NCBI GenBank assembly: GCA_028287885.1
Contig: JAQBOT010000149.1
Location: forward strand, 1 to 23,495
DNA: 23,495 bases
From: Pedobacter sp.
GTDB taxonomy: Bacteria; Bacteroidota; Bacteroidia; Sphingobacteriales; Sphingobacteriaceae
Direction: 5' to 3'
The notes below the pieces were generated by a model. It ran no database searches and was not told the DNA's origin. It saw nothing but the letters and a program-made list of their open reading frames with translations. Shown in pieces: positions 1 to 7,662 of this stretch. Each line of letters starts with the position of its first letter. The stretch's first letter is position 1. A program made the position numbers and the translations under genes.

Positions 1-1653
1 GCCAGTACCGCTTGCGCTGGTGCCTTCATTTAATACCGTGTTGATCGTATTCCCCACAAGTGCATTAATGTAATGTTCCTTGTTGGGGCCGAAAGCTTTC
101 ACGTAATTCAGCACTTGCTCGTTTGTAAGGACAAGATTTTTGCTTTCTGCTGATGTTGCTGCTCCATTCGTTGCAATACCCGCACTTATCAACGTGTTGG
201 AATAGTTATTTTCATACTCACTGCTGTTGTCTAAACTCCAGCTGCTTCTCAATTTTAATCCTGAAATGATTGCATACTCACCGTAGATGTTTCCAATCGT
301 TCTCCAGCCAACTGCCTTGTTGTCCAGATTTTCGATAAGCGCAAGGTGGTTGTCGAAACTTCCATAACGAGCATAGGTGCCATTTGTATTGTATATAGGG
401 AGATAGCTCCTTGGAAATAACGCAGAATTGATCACTCCCGTAGGATTGTTATCGCTGCCACTTAGATTTCGGTCAGACTTGGTAAAGTTTAGGCTTGTAC
501 CAATCTTTAGTTTATCCGAAAGGTAATTGTCATAGTTTAAACGCGCCGAATACCGGGTATAATCGGAGGGTTTAACAACAGATTCTTGGTTAAGGTATCC
601 CAGACCGATGTAGTAGGTGCTTTTATCGGTTCCACCCTGCGTGGAAAGCTCGTAATTGTTTGTGCGTGCGGTTCGGAACAAGCCGCTTATGCGGTCGAAC
701 GTTGGCTGCGCTTGAGGGTCTGGAAAGGGAAGTACGATTGTAGAAGGATCAAGGCCATTGTCTTTAGCTGTGTTGATGCGCGACTCGTTGGTAAGCAGAG
801 CGACCTCTGGGCCTGTTGCTACCTCATATTTGTTTATAGGTGTTGACCAACCCTGGTATGTGTTTAAGTTGATCTTGGCAGCGGTATTCCGTTTACCACG
901 TTTGGTGGTCACTATCACAACACCGTTGGCGCCAAGTGATCCGTAGATAGCTGTGGCATTTGCATCCTTTAAAATTTGGATGTCTTCGATATCTGCTGGG
1001 TTTAGATCTGCAATTGGGTTGGAGGCCTGCTGATTCCCAAGACCGGCGGTTATGGGTTCGGAATTGCTTACGAAAACACCGTCAATGATGTACAAGGGAT
1101 CAACGGACGCGTTAATAGAGTTATTGCCCCTGATTCGAAAAGTGACGCCGCTACCAGGAACACCCGAGTTGGACGATACCTGTACGCCAGTTGCTTTCCC
1201 TTGAAGGAGCTGATTGAATCCGCCGGAAGGCTGATCCTGAACCGCTGTACCGCTTACGCTCGTGATGGAACTTGCAATATATTTCCGTTGTTGGGCACTG
1301 TAGCCCGTGACCACGATGTCATTAAGCTGAACAAGGTTCTCTTCGAGTAAGACGACTACAGGGCTTTCGCTTACAGTTAATTCTTTTTGGACAAAGCCTA
1401 CGAAGCTGACGACCAGCGTATAGGGGAGTGTTTGTCCGGTAACAAAGTTGAACTCACCGGCCTGGTCTGTTGAAACGGTGTGGGTAGTACCCTTGATCTT
1501 AACTACGGCACCTGGTAGGGGCTGTCTGGTGCTGGCATCCAATACCTTCCCGCTTAATCGGGATTTAATACTTGGGCTGACTTGTGCGTAACTTGACTGC
1601 GTGAAGAAGATGCAGATGAGAAGGCACAAGATTTTTGTGTAGAGACTTTTCAT
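1..1653 (-). CDS. SusC/RagA-family TonB-linked outer-membrane receptor (N-terminal 551 residues, truncated by window edge)
   Basis: The minus strand reads open from ATG at 1653 to the window edge. Residues 1-23 form a signal peptide ending SYA before Q24. Residues 32-105 match the carboxypeptidase-regulatory-like fold (SGKVLDA...QPLPGAVVKIKG). The SusC-type signature NDIVVTGY lies at 111-118. A plug domain follows, about 125-255, with LQGKATGVQV, FRIRGNNS, PLYIIDG and the hallmark DIEDIQILKDANATAIYG (221-238). The rest is the start of the beta-barrel. Family members are about 1000 residues, so roughly half is present. SusC proteins pair with a SusD lipoprotein to import glycans or other nutrients across the outer membrane, powered by TonB. 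A susD partner would lie beyond base 1 and cannot be seen, so the substrate is unknown. The gene diverges from the ribosomal cluster and has a candidate promoter about 250 bp upstream. Confidence 0.95.
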   Translation of the reverse strand, partial: MKSLYTKILCLLICIFFTQSSYAQVSPSIKSRLSGKVLDASTRQPLPGAVVKIKGTTHTVSTDQAGEFNFVTGQTLPYTLVVSFVGFVQKELTVSESPVVVLLEENLVQLNDIVVTGYSAQQRKYIASSITSVSGTAVQDQPSGGFNQLLQGKATGVQVSSNSGVPGSGVTFRIRGNNSINASVDPLYIIDGVFVSNSEPITAGLGNQQASNPIADLNPADIEDIQILKDANATAIYGSLGANGVVIVTTKRGKRNTAAKINLNTYQGWSTPINKYEVATGPEVALLTNESRINTAKDNGLDPSTIVLPFPDPQAQPTFDRISGLFRTARTNNYELSTQGGTDKSTYYIGLGYLNQESVVKPSDYTRYSARLNYDNYLSDKLKIGTSLNFTKSDRNLSGSDNNPTGVINSALFPRSYLPIYNTNGTYARYGSFDNHLALIENLDNKAVGWRTIGNIYGEYAIISGLKLRSSWSLDNSSEYENNYSNTLISAGIATNGAATSAESKNLVLTNEQVLNYVKAFGPNKEHYINALVGNTINTVLNEGTSASGTG

Positions 1654-1904
1654 TCGTTGTAGGTTTAGTGTTGAAAAACATAGCGCGGCCATGCCGTTGA
1701 AAACGGCGGTATTTGGCAGGCGTAAGAATTGGAGGTTTAACTAGGCAGATTAGTCTGGTTTAACAGCAGGTGCTACAACACATACATCGGCAACAAAAAA
1801 ATGGTTGCGAATGACTGAGCAATTGAACTGTTCTGAATTGAACGGATTCCCGTGTTTGTAAGTGTTTTGTGTACATAAAAATAAAGTCTATAAATTTAGT
1901 AGGA

Positions 1905-1935
1905 CAAATTTAGAAGATTTATTTACTTAAGCAAA
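1905..1935 (-). promoter_or_regulatory. Candidate promoter for the susC-like gene
   Basis: Read on the minus strand, TTTG (1935-1932) is followed after 19 bp by TAAATTTG (1912-1905). This fits the Bacteroidota -33/-7 consensus TTTG-N19-TAnnTTTG. Transcription would start near 1900, giving a leader of roughly 245 nt before the ATG at 1653. The region is AT-rich, so a chance match is possible. Confidence 0.5.
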
Positions 1936-2023
1936 TATTATTTTGCAGGAGGCATAGAATATTGCTGGGGGCAGGATGCATTGAACTACTTTAGGCACAA
2001 GCGTTTATTTTTGTTCTAACCTC

Positions 2024-2054
2024 TTGATTCATATCAGCTAATGTACTACCTTTG
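2024..2054 (+). promoter_or_regulatory. Promoter of the str cluster (rpsL)
   Basis: TTG at 2024-2026 is separated by 20 bp from a perfect TAnnTTTG element, TACCTTTG (2047-2054). These are the -33 and -7 elements of Bacteroidota primary sigma promoters. Transcription should start about 2058-2060, leaving a leader of about 50 nt. The leader begins with CCCT-TACTG-AGGGG (2059-2072), which can fold into a small 5'-end hairpin. The same arrangement recurs at rplC. Confidence 0.75.
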
Positions 2055-2109
2055 CAGTCCCTTACTGAGGGGTATAGTTTTTAAACATTAATAGAAAACA
2101 AAAAAAACA

Positions 2110-2532
2110 ATGCCAACCATTCAACAATTAGTTAGAAAAGGTAGAGTAGCACTGGAGTTCAAGAGTAAGTCTCCTGCGTTGGACAGTTGTCCACAGCGAA
2201 GAGGTGTATGTACACGTGTATATACCACTACCCCTAAAAAACCAAACTCAGCAATGCGTAAAGTAGCACGTGTTCGTTTAACCAATGGTAAAGAGGTTAA
2301 CGCATACATTCCTGGAGAAGGTCACAACCTACAGGAACACTCCATCGTATTGATCCGTGGTGGTCGTGTTAAAGATTTACCAGGAGTACGTTACCACATT
2401 ATCCGTGGTGCATTAGATACTTCCGGTGTAGCAGGTCGTAACCAACGTCGTTCGAAATATGGTACTAAACGTCCTAAGCCAGGACAAGCAGCAGCAGCAG
2501 CAAAGGCACCAGTAAAAGGTAAAAAGAAATAA
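2110..2532 (+). CDS. rpsL: 30S ribosomal protein S12
   Basis: S12 lies at the decoding centre of the 30S subunit. The protein is 140 residues and carries the universal segments [22 protein letters not shown] (split around 27-48) and [16 protein letters not shown] (81-96). Lys43 and Lys88, the usual sites of streptomycin-resistance changes, are the sensitive-type residues. Asp89, methylthiolated by RimO in E. coli, is present. E. coli S12 is 124 residues; here a tail from about 123 is rich in Ala and Lys, encoded partly by a short GCA/AGC repeat near 2487-2503. The start region is A-rich with no Shine-Dalgarno sequence. It is the first gene of the cluster, 16 bp before rpsG. Confidence 0.98.
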   Translation: MPTIQQLVRKGRVALEFKSKSPALDSCPQRRGVCTRVYTTTPKKPNSAMRKVARVRLTNGKEVNAYIPGEGHNLQEHSIVLIRGGRVKDLPGVRYHIIRGALDTSGVAGRNQRRSKYGTKRPKPGQAAAAAKAPVKGKKK

Positions 2533-2534
2533 TT

Positions 2535-2540
2535 AGGAGG
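2535..2540 (+). promoter_or_regulatory. Strong Shine-Dalgarno sequence before rpsG
   Basis: AGGAGG ends 8 nt before the ATG at 2549. This is a near-ideal Shine-Dalgarno site in a cluster where most starts have only A-rich leaders, so it is unusual for this phylum. Confidence 0.75.
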
Positions 2541-2548
2541 AACAACAA

Positions 2549-3016
2549 ATGAGAAAGTCAAAACCAAAAAAGAGAATTATCCTTCCTGATCCGAAATTTA
2601 ACGATGTTATGGTGACCAGGTTTGTAAACAATATGATGTATGATGGAAAGAAATCCATTGCATATGATATTTTTTATAACGCAGTTGAACTTGCTGAAAA
2701 AAGAGCAGGTGAAAGCGGACTAGAAGTATGGAAACGTGCTTTAACGAATGTAATGCCTGCAGTAGAGGTTAAGTCACGCCGTGTAGGTGGTGCTAACTTC
2801 CAGGTTCCTACAGAAGTTAGACCTGACCGTAAGATTGCTTTAGGCATGAAATGGTTAATTTCTTACGCTCGTAAGCGCGGTGAAAAAACCATGAAAGAGA
2901 AATTAGCAGGTGAAATTGTTTCAGCAGCTAAAGGTGAAGGTGCAGCAGTTAAGAAGAAAGAAGATACGCACAAAATGGCTGAAGCCAACAAAGCATTCTC
3001 TCACTTCCGTTTTTAA
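2549..3016 (+). CDS. rpsG: 30S ribosomal protein S7
   Basis: S7 nucleates assembly of the 30S head and sits by the E site. The protein is 155 residues, the normal family length. It shows the typical N-terminal basic region (MRKSKPKKR), the helix-rich core containing [12 protein letters not shown] (25-36), the segment [19 protein letters not shown] (74-92) and a C-terminus ending AFSHFRF. It follows rpsL by 16 bp and precedes fusA by 12 bp, as in the standard str operon. The rpsL-rpsG gap is too short to hold the kind of intercistronic S7-binding site known in E. coli, so any S7 feedback would need another site. Confidence 0.98.
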   Translation: MRKSKPKKRIILPDPKFNDVMVTRFVNNMMYDGKKSIAYDIFYNAVELAEKRAGESGLEVWKRALTNVMPAVEVKSRRVGGANFQVPTEVRPDRKIALGMKWLISYARKRGEKTMKEKLAGEIVSAAKGEGAAVKKKEDTHKMAEANKAFSHFRF

Positions 3017-3028
3017 GTAAAACATAAT

Positions 3029-5146
3029 ATGTCAAGAGATTTAAGATATACTAGAAATATAGGTATTGCGGCTCACATTGATGCGGGTAAAACCACAACA
3101 ACGGAGCGTATTCTATATTATGCAGGTGTTAGTCACAAGATTGGTGAAGTGCACGAAGGTGCTGCAACCATGGACTGGATGGCACAAGAGCAGGAGCGTG
3201 GTATCACCATTACTTCTGCTGCAACAACTGTAGGTTGGAAATATAGAGGACAAGATTACCACATCAACATTATTGATACCCCAGGTCACGTGGATTTTAC
3301 CGTAGAGGTAAACCGTTCCCTTCGTGTATTGGATGGTTTGGTTTTCTTATTTTCTGCGGTTGATGGTGTTGAGCCACAATCTGAAACCAACTGGCGTTTA
3401 GCTAATAACTACAATGTAGCACGTATTGGTTTCGTTAACAAGATGGATCGTTCAGGTGCAGACTTCCTAAAGGTTGTTGCACAGGTGAAAAGCATGTTGG
3501 GCAGTAACGCTGTTCCATTGCAATTGCCGATCGGTGCTGAAGATAGCTTTACTGGTGTAGTTGACTTGATCAACAACCGTGGTATTGTTTGGAATGAGCA
3601 TGATAAAGGTATGACCTTTACTGAAGTGCCAATTCCTGAGGATATGCTTGACGAAGTTGCTGAATGGAGAGAAAAATTGTTGGAATCTGTTGCAGATTAC
3701 GATGAGAGCCTGATGGAGAAATTCTTCGAAGATCCAAATAGCATTACGGAGCGTGAAATTTTAGACGCTTTACGTGCAGCTGTTTTGGATGCGAAAATTG
3801 TTCCTATGGTTTGCGGTTCTTCTTTCAAAAACAAAGGTGTTCAAACCATGCTTGACTACGTGATGGAGTTATTGCCGTCACCAATGGATCAAGAAGGTGT
3901 TACTGGTATCAATCCAAATACTGGATTAGAAGTAACGCGTAAGCCTAGCGAAGCGGAACCTTTTGCAGCTTTAGCTTTTAAAATTGCAACAGATCCTTTC
4001 GTAGGTCGTTTATGCTTTATCCGTGTTTACTCAGGTAACTTAGAAGCGGGTTCTTATGTATACAACGCCCGTTCTGAAAATAAAGAACGTATTTCCCGTA
4101 TCTTCCAAATGCATGCAAACAAGCAAAACCCAATTCCTAATGTAGGTGCTGGTGATATTGCTGCGGTAGTTGGATTTAAAGATATCAAAACTGGAGATAC
4201 ACTTTGTGAAGAGAAAAACCCGATCATTCTTGAATCAATGAACTTCCCTGAGCCGGTAATTGGTTTAGCTATTGAGCCAAAAACTCAAGCTGACGTTGAC
4301 CGTTTAGGTATGGGCTTAGCGAAATTGGCTGAAGAGGATCCTACCTTTAAGGTTCAAACTGACGAGGAAACTGGTCAGACTGTAATCTCTGGTATGGGTG
4401 AGCTTCACTTGGATATCCTTATCGACCGTTTGAAGCGTGAGTTTAAAGTGGAAGTAAATCAAGGAGCTCCTCAGGTTGCTTACAAAGAGGCAATTACTGG
4501 TTCAACTCAACACCGTGAGACTTATAAGAAACAAACTGGTGGACGTGGTAAATTTGCGGATATTCAGGTTATTATTTCACCAATTGATCCTGACTTTGAA
4601 AAAGGTGGTTTGCAATTCGTAAATGAGATTGTTGGTGGTTCAATTCCTCGTGAATTTATACCTTCAGTTGAAAAAGGATTTGCTGCAGCGATGTCAAATG
4701 GTGTTATTGCAGGATACCCGCTTCCTGATCTGAAAGTTCGTTTGATTGATGGTTCATTCCACGCGGTCGATTCAGATGCTTTATCTTTCGAGATTGCAGC
4801 ACGTTCTGCTTTCCGTGAGGCATTGCCTAAATGTAAACCAGTTCTTATGGAGCCAATCATGAAGATTGAAGTACTTACTCCAGAGGAAAACATGGGTGAC
4901 GTTATGGGTGACTTAAACCGTCGTCGTGGCCAGCTGCAAGGTATGGACACACGTGCAGGTTCTCAAGTGATCAAGGCGCTTGTACCACTTTCTGAAATGT
5001 TTGGTTATGTAACTCAGTTACGTACCATCACTTCTGGCCGTGCAACTTCGACTATGGAATTTGATCACTATGATCCAGCTCCAAGGAACGTACAGGAAGA
5101 AGTGATTGCAAAATCAAAAGGAAAGATTAAATCATCTTTAGACTAA
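3029..5146 (+). CDS. fusA: Translation elongation factor G
   Basis: EF-G is the GTPase that drives ribosomal translocation. The 705-residue length and domain order are canonical. The GTPase domain contains the P-loop AHIDAGKT (15-22), the RGITI switch I segment (57-61), DTPGH (83-87), NKMD (137-140) and the G5-region GSSFKNKGV. Domains II to V follow, including [15 protein letters not shown] (domain III), GMGELHLDI and the domain IV segment [10 protein letters not shown]. Its place directly after rpsL-rpsG supports the housekeeping fusA role rather than a paralogue. No tuf gene follows, so EF-Tu is encoded elsewhere. The leader is A-rich without a Shine-Dalgarno site. A 12-bp hairpin lies just after the stop. 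Confidence 0.98.
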   Translation: MSRDLRYTRNIGIAAHIDAGKTTTTERILYYAGVSHKIGEVHEGAATMDWMAQEQERGITITSAATTVGWKYRGQDYHINIIDTPGHVDFTVEVNRSLRVLDGLVFLFSAVDGVEPQSETNWRLANNYNVARIGFVNKMDRSGADFLKVVAQVKSMLGSNAVPLQLPIGAEDSFTGVVDLINNRGIVWNEHDKGMTFTEVPIPEDMLDEVAEWREKLLESVADYDESLMEKFFEDPNSITEREILDALRAAVLDAKIVPMVCGSSFKNKGVQTMLDYVMELLPSPMDQEGVTGINPNTGLEVTRKPSEAEPFAALAFKIATDPFVGRLCFIRVYSGNLEAGSYVYNARSENKERISRIFQMHANKQNPIPNVGAGDIAAVVGFKDIKTGDTLCEEKNPIILESMNFPEPVIGLAIEPKTQADVDRLGMGLAKLAEEDPTFKVQTDEETGQTVISGMGELHLDILIDRLKREFKVEVNQGAPQVAYKEAITGSTQHRETYKKQTGGRGKFADIQVIISPIDPDFEKGGLQFVNEIVGGSIPREFIPSVEKGFAAAMSNGVIAGYPLPDLKVRLIDGSFHAVDSDALSFEIAARSAFREALPKCKPVLMEPIMKIEVLTPEENMGDVMGDLNRRRGQLQGMDTRAGSQVIKALVPLSEMFGYVTQLRTITSGRATSTMEFDHYDPAPRNVQEEVIAKSKGKIKSSLD

Positions 5147-5155
5147 CAACAAATC

Positions 5156-5191
5156 AGCTGCCTGTTATTAATAGCTCTAACAGGCAGCTTT
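5156..5191 (+). terminator. Hairpin between fusA and rpsJ (attenuator or weak terminator)
   Basis: A perfect 12-bp inverted repeat, AGCTGCCTGTTA (5156-5167) and TAACAGGCAGCT (5178-5189), flanks a 10-nt loop. It is followed by only three T residues before an A-rich stretch. It starts 9 nt after the fusA stop and ends 15 nt before the rpsJ start. No promoter is visible after it, so rpsJ must be reached by read-through. An attenuating or mRNA-stabilising role is more likely than full termination. Confidence 0.7.
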
Positions 5192-5204
5192 AAACACATA
5201 TATC

Positions 5205-5510
5205 ATGAGCCAAAGAATCAGAATCAAATTAAAATCATACGATTACAACTTGGTAGACAAATCTGCTGAGAAAATCGTTAAAACTGTTAAACCTACGGGT
5301 GCAGTGGTTAGCGGACCGATTCCGTTGCCAACAGAAAAGAAAATCTTTACTGTTTTGCGTTCACCACACGTGAACAAAAAAGCAAGAGAGCAATTCCAAT
5401 TGTGCGCTTACAAACGTTTGTTAGATATTTATAGCTCTAACTCTAAGACGGTGGATGCTTTGATGAAACTTGAATTACCTAGCGGTGTTGAAGTTGAGAT
5501 TAAAGTTTAA
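5205..5510 (+). CDS. rpsJ: 30S ribosomal protein S10
   Basis: S10 (NusE) sits in the 30S head and, free of the ribosome, joins NusB in antitermination. The 101-residue length is normal. Recognisable segments are [20 protein letters not shown] at the N-terminus, [23 protein letters not shown] (about 36-58, S10 signature) and the C-terminal [11 protein letters not shown]. It normally opens the S10 operon directly before rplC. Here it is attached to the str cluster, 58 bp after fusA, and followed by a strong terminator, so it is transcriptionally separated from rplC by about 2.2 kb. Confidence 0.98.
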   Translation: MSQRIRIKLKSYDYNLVDKSAEKIVKTVKPTGAVVSGPIPLPTEKKIFTVLRSPHVNKKAREQFQLCAYKRLLDIYSSNSKTVDALMKLELPSGVEVEIKV

Positions 5511-5530
5511 TGATATCATTTAATGTCAAT

Positions 5531-5566
5531 AAAAAAGCCTTCCTGATTTTTCAGGAAGGCTTTTTT
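5531..5566. terminator. Bidirectional intrinsic terminator after rpsJ
   Basis: AAAAAAGCCTTCCTGA (5531-5546), a TTTT loop and the exact complement TCAGGAAGGCTTTTTT (5551-5566) form a 10-bp GC-containing stem flanked by A6 and T6 on both strands. It can end rpsJ transcription rightward and the minus-strand gene at 5584-6192 leftward. Confidence 0.93.
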
Positions 5567-5583
5567 GGTATTGGACTATCTGA

Positions 5584-6192
5584 CTAGCGGCCCCGGCTTT
5601 TATATTCTTCAAACTTGTTGCGTTCATCTTGTAACTCCCGTGCAAGTTTCTTTTCCTTGTCGTTTGCTTTAACTTTATACGTCTGATATTCGGCTGCTAC
5701 TTCTTCATACAGGCCTGATCTGTATTTTGCCTCATGTATGAGTTTAGCGGATCGAAGAATGATGATGATCAGGGCAAGGGCAAGGATCAGGATCAGTGTC
5801 CACACAACGGTATTATAAGTTCCTTTCTCGAATGCAATGCCCATAAAGGTAATTTGGTTTAGCTTTTGGTTAGAACTGCTTAGAGCCGTTTCTTTGCCCT
5901 CCATTTGGCTTTTTAAATCTGTAATGGTCCGTTGGAGTTCTGCGACCTGAGCTTTGGAGGCTCTTAATTGTTTCCTTTCTACCTTTAAGGTATCGCTTAC
6001 ACTCTTCCAGTAAGCACTAAGCCTTGATGGATTTATTACTTTCGATCCGTAAAATGACTTCGATTTGGTTAGCAGCGCTTGGTACTGCCCGTACAGTGTG
6101 GGGTCTACCTTGGTCGAATCTTGCGCAAACCCGGACTTTGCAGCGCTGGTTAATAGTAGGATGGCGATAAAAGGCAGTATAAGTTTTCTCAT
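5584..6192 (-). CDS. Exported or membrane-anchored coiled-coil protein of unknown function
   Basis: I do not recognise a functional family. With the start at 6192 the protein has 202 residues. Residues 1-23 form a signal peptide or N-terminal anchor (MRKLILPFIAILLLTS...GFA). Residues about 62-112 are polar, heptad-like and probably coiled coil. A strong transmembrane helix lies at about 128-147 (VVWTLILILALALIIIILR), followed by a charged, probably cytoplasmic coiled coil to the end (about 158-200). The longer frame from 6219 adds MLNYKPILY before the signal peptide, which is less likely. The gene converges on rpsJ with the shared terminator between them and diverges from the permease gene. 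No domain points to an enzyme. A structural, tethering or envelope role is inference only. Confidence 0.8.
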   Translation of the reverse strand: MRKLILPFIAILLLTSAAKSGFAQDSTKVDPTLYGQYQALLTKSKSFYGSKVINPSRLSAYWKSVSDTLKVERKQLRASKAQVAELQRTITDLKSQMEGKETALSSSNQKLNQITFMGIAFEKGTYNTVVWTLILILALALIIIILRSAKLIHEAKYRSGLYEEVAAEYQTYKVKANDKEKKLARELQDERNKFEEYKSRGR

Positions 6193-6235
6193 ATAAAGGA
6201 TTGGTTTATAATTTAACATTAATATTTTAAATTTA

Positions 6236-6264
6236 TTGTGTTTTGGTGACAGATGTTATATTTG
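6236..6264 (+). promoter_or_regulatory. Promoter of the permease/DUF1634 pair
   Basis: TTG at 6236-6238 and TATATTTG at 6257-6264 are 18 bp apart and match the Bacteroidota -33/-7 pattern. Transcription would start about 6268-6271, at or next to the ATG at 6270. This rules against the upstream in-frame ATG at 6243 and suggests a leaderless mRNA. Confidence 0.55.
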
Positions 6265-6269
6265 TCCGA

Positions 6270-7106
6270 ATGTCGGTATTAGTATTTACGATCATCGTTT
6301 TATTTGGTGCTTTTCTCGCCGGCCTACTAGGATCTTTGACCGGCCTTGGCGGAGGCGTTATCATAATTCCTCTGCTTACCCTGGTACTAGGCGTAGATAT
6401 ACACTATGCAATTGGTGCTTCCATTATCTCTGTAATTGCTACCTCATCTGGGTCGGCTGCCGCTTATGTCAAGGAGGGGATTACCAATATCCGGATCGGA
6501 ATGTTTCTTGAGATTGCGACAACGATCAGCGCGATTTTTGGTGCCATTATAACCATTTACATCAACCCGAGTTATATAGCCGTCATGTTCGGCCTGATTT
6601 TACTATTCTCTGCGGTAATGATGCTGCGTAAGAAGGTAGAACATGCGGACAACGATGACTCTGGTGCTCTAGGGCGGTTTTTCAAATTAAATGGCAGCTA
6701 TCCTACGCCAGAGGGGACAGTAAGCTATGCGGTTCACAATGTGGTAGGCGGGTTTGTGATGATGTTTTTCGCCGGCATTGTTTCTGGTTTGCTGGGTATT
6801 GGTTCAGGCGCGTTGAAGGTTCTCGCTATGGATAATATCATGCGAATGCCTTTCAAGGTATCTACCACGACCAGTAACTTTATGATGGGCGTAACTGCGG
6901 CGGCAAGTGCCGTAGTCTATTTACACCGGGGCCAGATAGATCCGGGAATTGTAATGCCGGTTTGTGTGGGCGTATTAACTGGTGCCACAGTTGGGTCTAA
7001 GATCCTGGTTAAAACCAAACCTGAGAAACTTAAGGTGCTGTTTGCTGTGGTGGTCGCCTTTTTGGCCTTTCAGATGATCTATAACGGAATGCTCGGTAAA
7101 TTATGA
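6270..7106 (+). CDS. Sulfite exporter TauE/SafE (TSUP) family permease
   Basis: This is an integral membrane protein of 278 residues, typical for TSUP permeases. It shows the internal duplication of the family: a first half with GLLGSLTGLGGG (18-29) and a second half with GIVSGLLGIGSG (169-180), each followed by hydrophobic helices and a conserved Ser/Thr-rich segment (TTTSNFMMGVTAAASAVV, 199-216). About eight transmembrane segments are expected. Family members move sulfite, sulfoacetate, taurine-related compounds or other small organic anions; the substrate here cannot be read from sequence. The in-frame ATG at 6243 would add nine residues but lies before the predicted transcription start, so I chose 6270. 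The stop overlaps the next gene's start, which indicates co-translation. Confidence 0.88.
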   Translation: MSVLVFTIIVLFGAFLAGLLGSLTGLGGGVIIIPLLTLVLGVDIHYAIGASIISVIATSSGSAAAYVKEGITNIRIGMFLEIATTISAIFGAIITIYINPSYIAVMFGLILLFSAVMMLRKKVEHADNDDSGALGRFFKLNGSYPTPEGTVSYAVHNVVGGFVMMFFAGIVSGLLGIGSGALKVLAMDNIMRMPFKVSTTTSNFMMGVTAAASAVVYLHRGQIDPGIVMPVCVGVLTGATVGSKILVKTKPEKLKVLFAVVVAFLAFQMIYNGMLGKL

Positions 7107-7498
7107 AAAAGGATGTAAAGCGTATTTTTGTAGACAAAGATGTTCAAGTTATACTCGGTACGTTGTTGCGTTTCGGAGTCATATTGTCAATGGTTGTAGT
7201 TTTGATCGGCGGAATGGTGTATTTAAATTCCCAGGGGAAAGCAATTGTCGACTACAGTCAGTTTAGATCTGAGCATGCAGATTTAACATCGATCAAAGCA
7301 ATATTTTCTGGTTTGTTAAGTTTACAAGGTAAAGCAATTATACAGTTCGGAATTGTACTGTTGATCTTTACGCCTATTTCCAGGGTAATCTTCTCTGTTT
7401 TTGGTTTCTTACTGGAAAAAGATTACATGTATGTTGTTATAGGTCTGATAGTTCTGTCTATCATAATATTCAGTTTGACCAACAAACTGGTGGGCTAA
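7103..7498 (+). CDS. DUF1634-type small membrane protein
   Basis: This is a 131-residue protein with three predicted transmembrane helices: about 21-41 (LLRFGVILSMVVVLIGGMVYL), 78-97 (KAIIQFGIVLLIFTPISRVI) and 109-127. The motif LLxFGVxLSxxxxxIGGxxY and the FTPISRV segment fit the DUF1634 family as I remember it. Such proteins are often encoded next to TSUP permeases. Start and stop overlap the permease as ATGA (7103-7106), so the two are translationally coupled and probably work together as an accessory-permease pair. The biochemical role is unknown. No terminator follows, so some transcripts may run into rplC. Confidence 0.8.
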   Translation: MKKDVKRIFVDKDVQVILGTLLRFGVILSMVVVLIGGMVYLNSQGKAIVDYSQFRSEHADLTSIKAIFSGLLSLQGKAIIQFGIVLLIFTPISRVIFSVFGFLLEKDYMYVVIGLIVLSIIIFSLTNKLVG

Positions 7499-7572
7499 AC
7501 CGGGCTTTCCGGCAGGTATTTCTAAGTATCTGATAATAATGGTGTTTATTTCAAAAAATAATACGCTAACTC

Positions 7573-7603
7573 TTTGAAAATTAAGATTTCTTTGCTACTT
7601 TTG
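7573..7603 (+). promoter_or_regulatory. Promoter of the rplC-led S10 operon
   Basis: TTTG (7573-7576), a 19-bp spacer and TACTTTTG (7596-7603) form an essentially perfect Bacteroidota -33/-7 promoter. Transcription should start about 7607-7609, giving a leader of about 75 nt. The bases after the -7 element, TTTGC-CC-TCCCTTA, match those at the rpsL promoter (TTTGC-AG-TCCCTTA) at the same offset. Confidence 0.82.
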
Positions 7604-7607
7604 CCCT

Positions 7608-7662
7608 CCCTTAAACGGGGATTGTATCCACCTTGAACGAAGCCCTACTGCTTCGATGGGTG
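7608..7662 (+). promoter_or_regulatory. Structured 5' leader of the rplC operon
   Basis: Two hairpins can form before rplC. One is a small 5'-terminal CCC-TTAAAC-GGG (7608-7619). The other is a longer element with outer stem CACC/GGTG (7629-7632 and 7659-7662) and inner stem CGAAG/CTTCG (7638-7642 and 7651-7655). The second ends 19 nt before the start codon. It occupies the place where an S10-operon feedback leader would be expected, but the ligand, if any, is unknown. Confidence 0.45.

Larger units (their letters stand above)
1654..2109. other. Intergenic region between divergent susC-like gene and rpsL
   Basis: This 456-bp AT-rich stretch has no convincing gene on either strand. It holds two divergent Bacteroidota-type promoters (about 1905-1935 minus and 2024-2054 plus) and a small perfect inverted repeat, GCCGTT-GAA-AACGGC, at 1693-1707. 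The repeat would lie in the long 5' leader of the susC-like mRNA, about 40 nt before its start codon. The other bases show no structure I can support. Confidence 0.6.

Noticed and set aside
586..946. Plus-strand open frames opposite the susC-like gene
   Set aside because: They are antisense to a clearly coding SusC plug region, have no family features and lack plausible start regions.
2487..2503. GCA/AGC microsatellite in rpsL as a phase-variable repeat
   Set aside because: It is short, trinucleotide and in frame, so slippage would only change Ala number in a disordered tail.
5171..5441. Repeat of ATAGCTCTAAC in the fusA-rpsJ hairpin loop and inside rpsJ
   Set aside because: Eleven bases in AT-rich DNA can recur by chance, and I see no third copy or functional logic.
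7499..7520. CCGG...CCGG palindromic pair after the DUF1634-type gene as a terminator
   Set aside because: The stem is only four pairs with no T-run; it is too weak to call.
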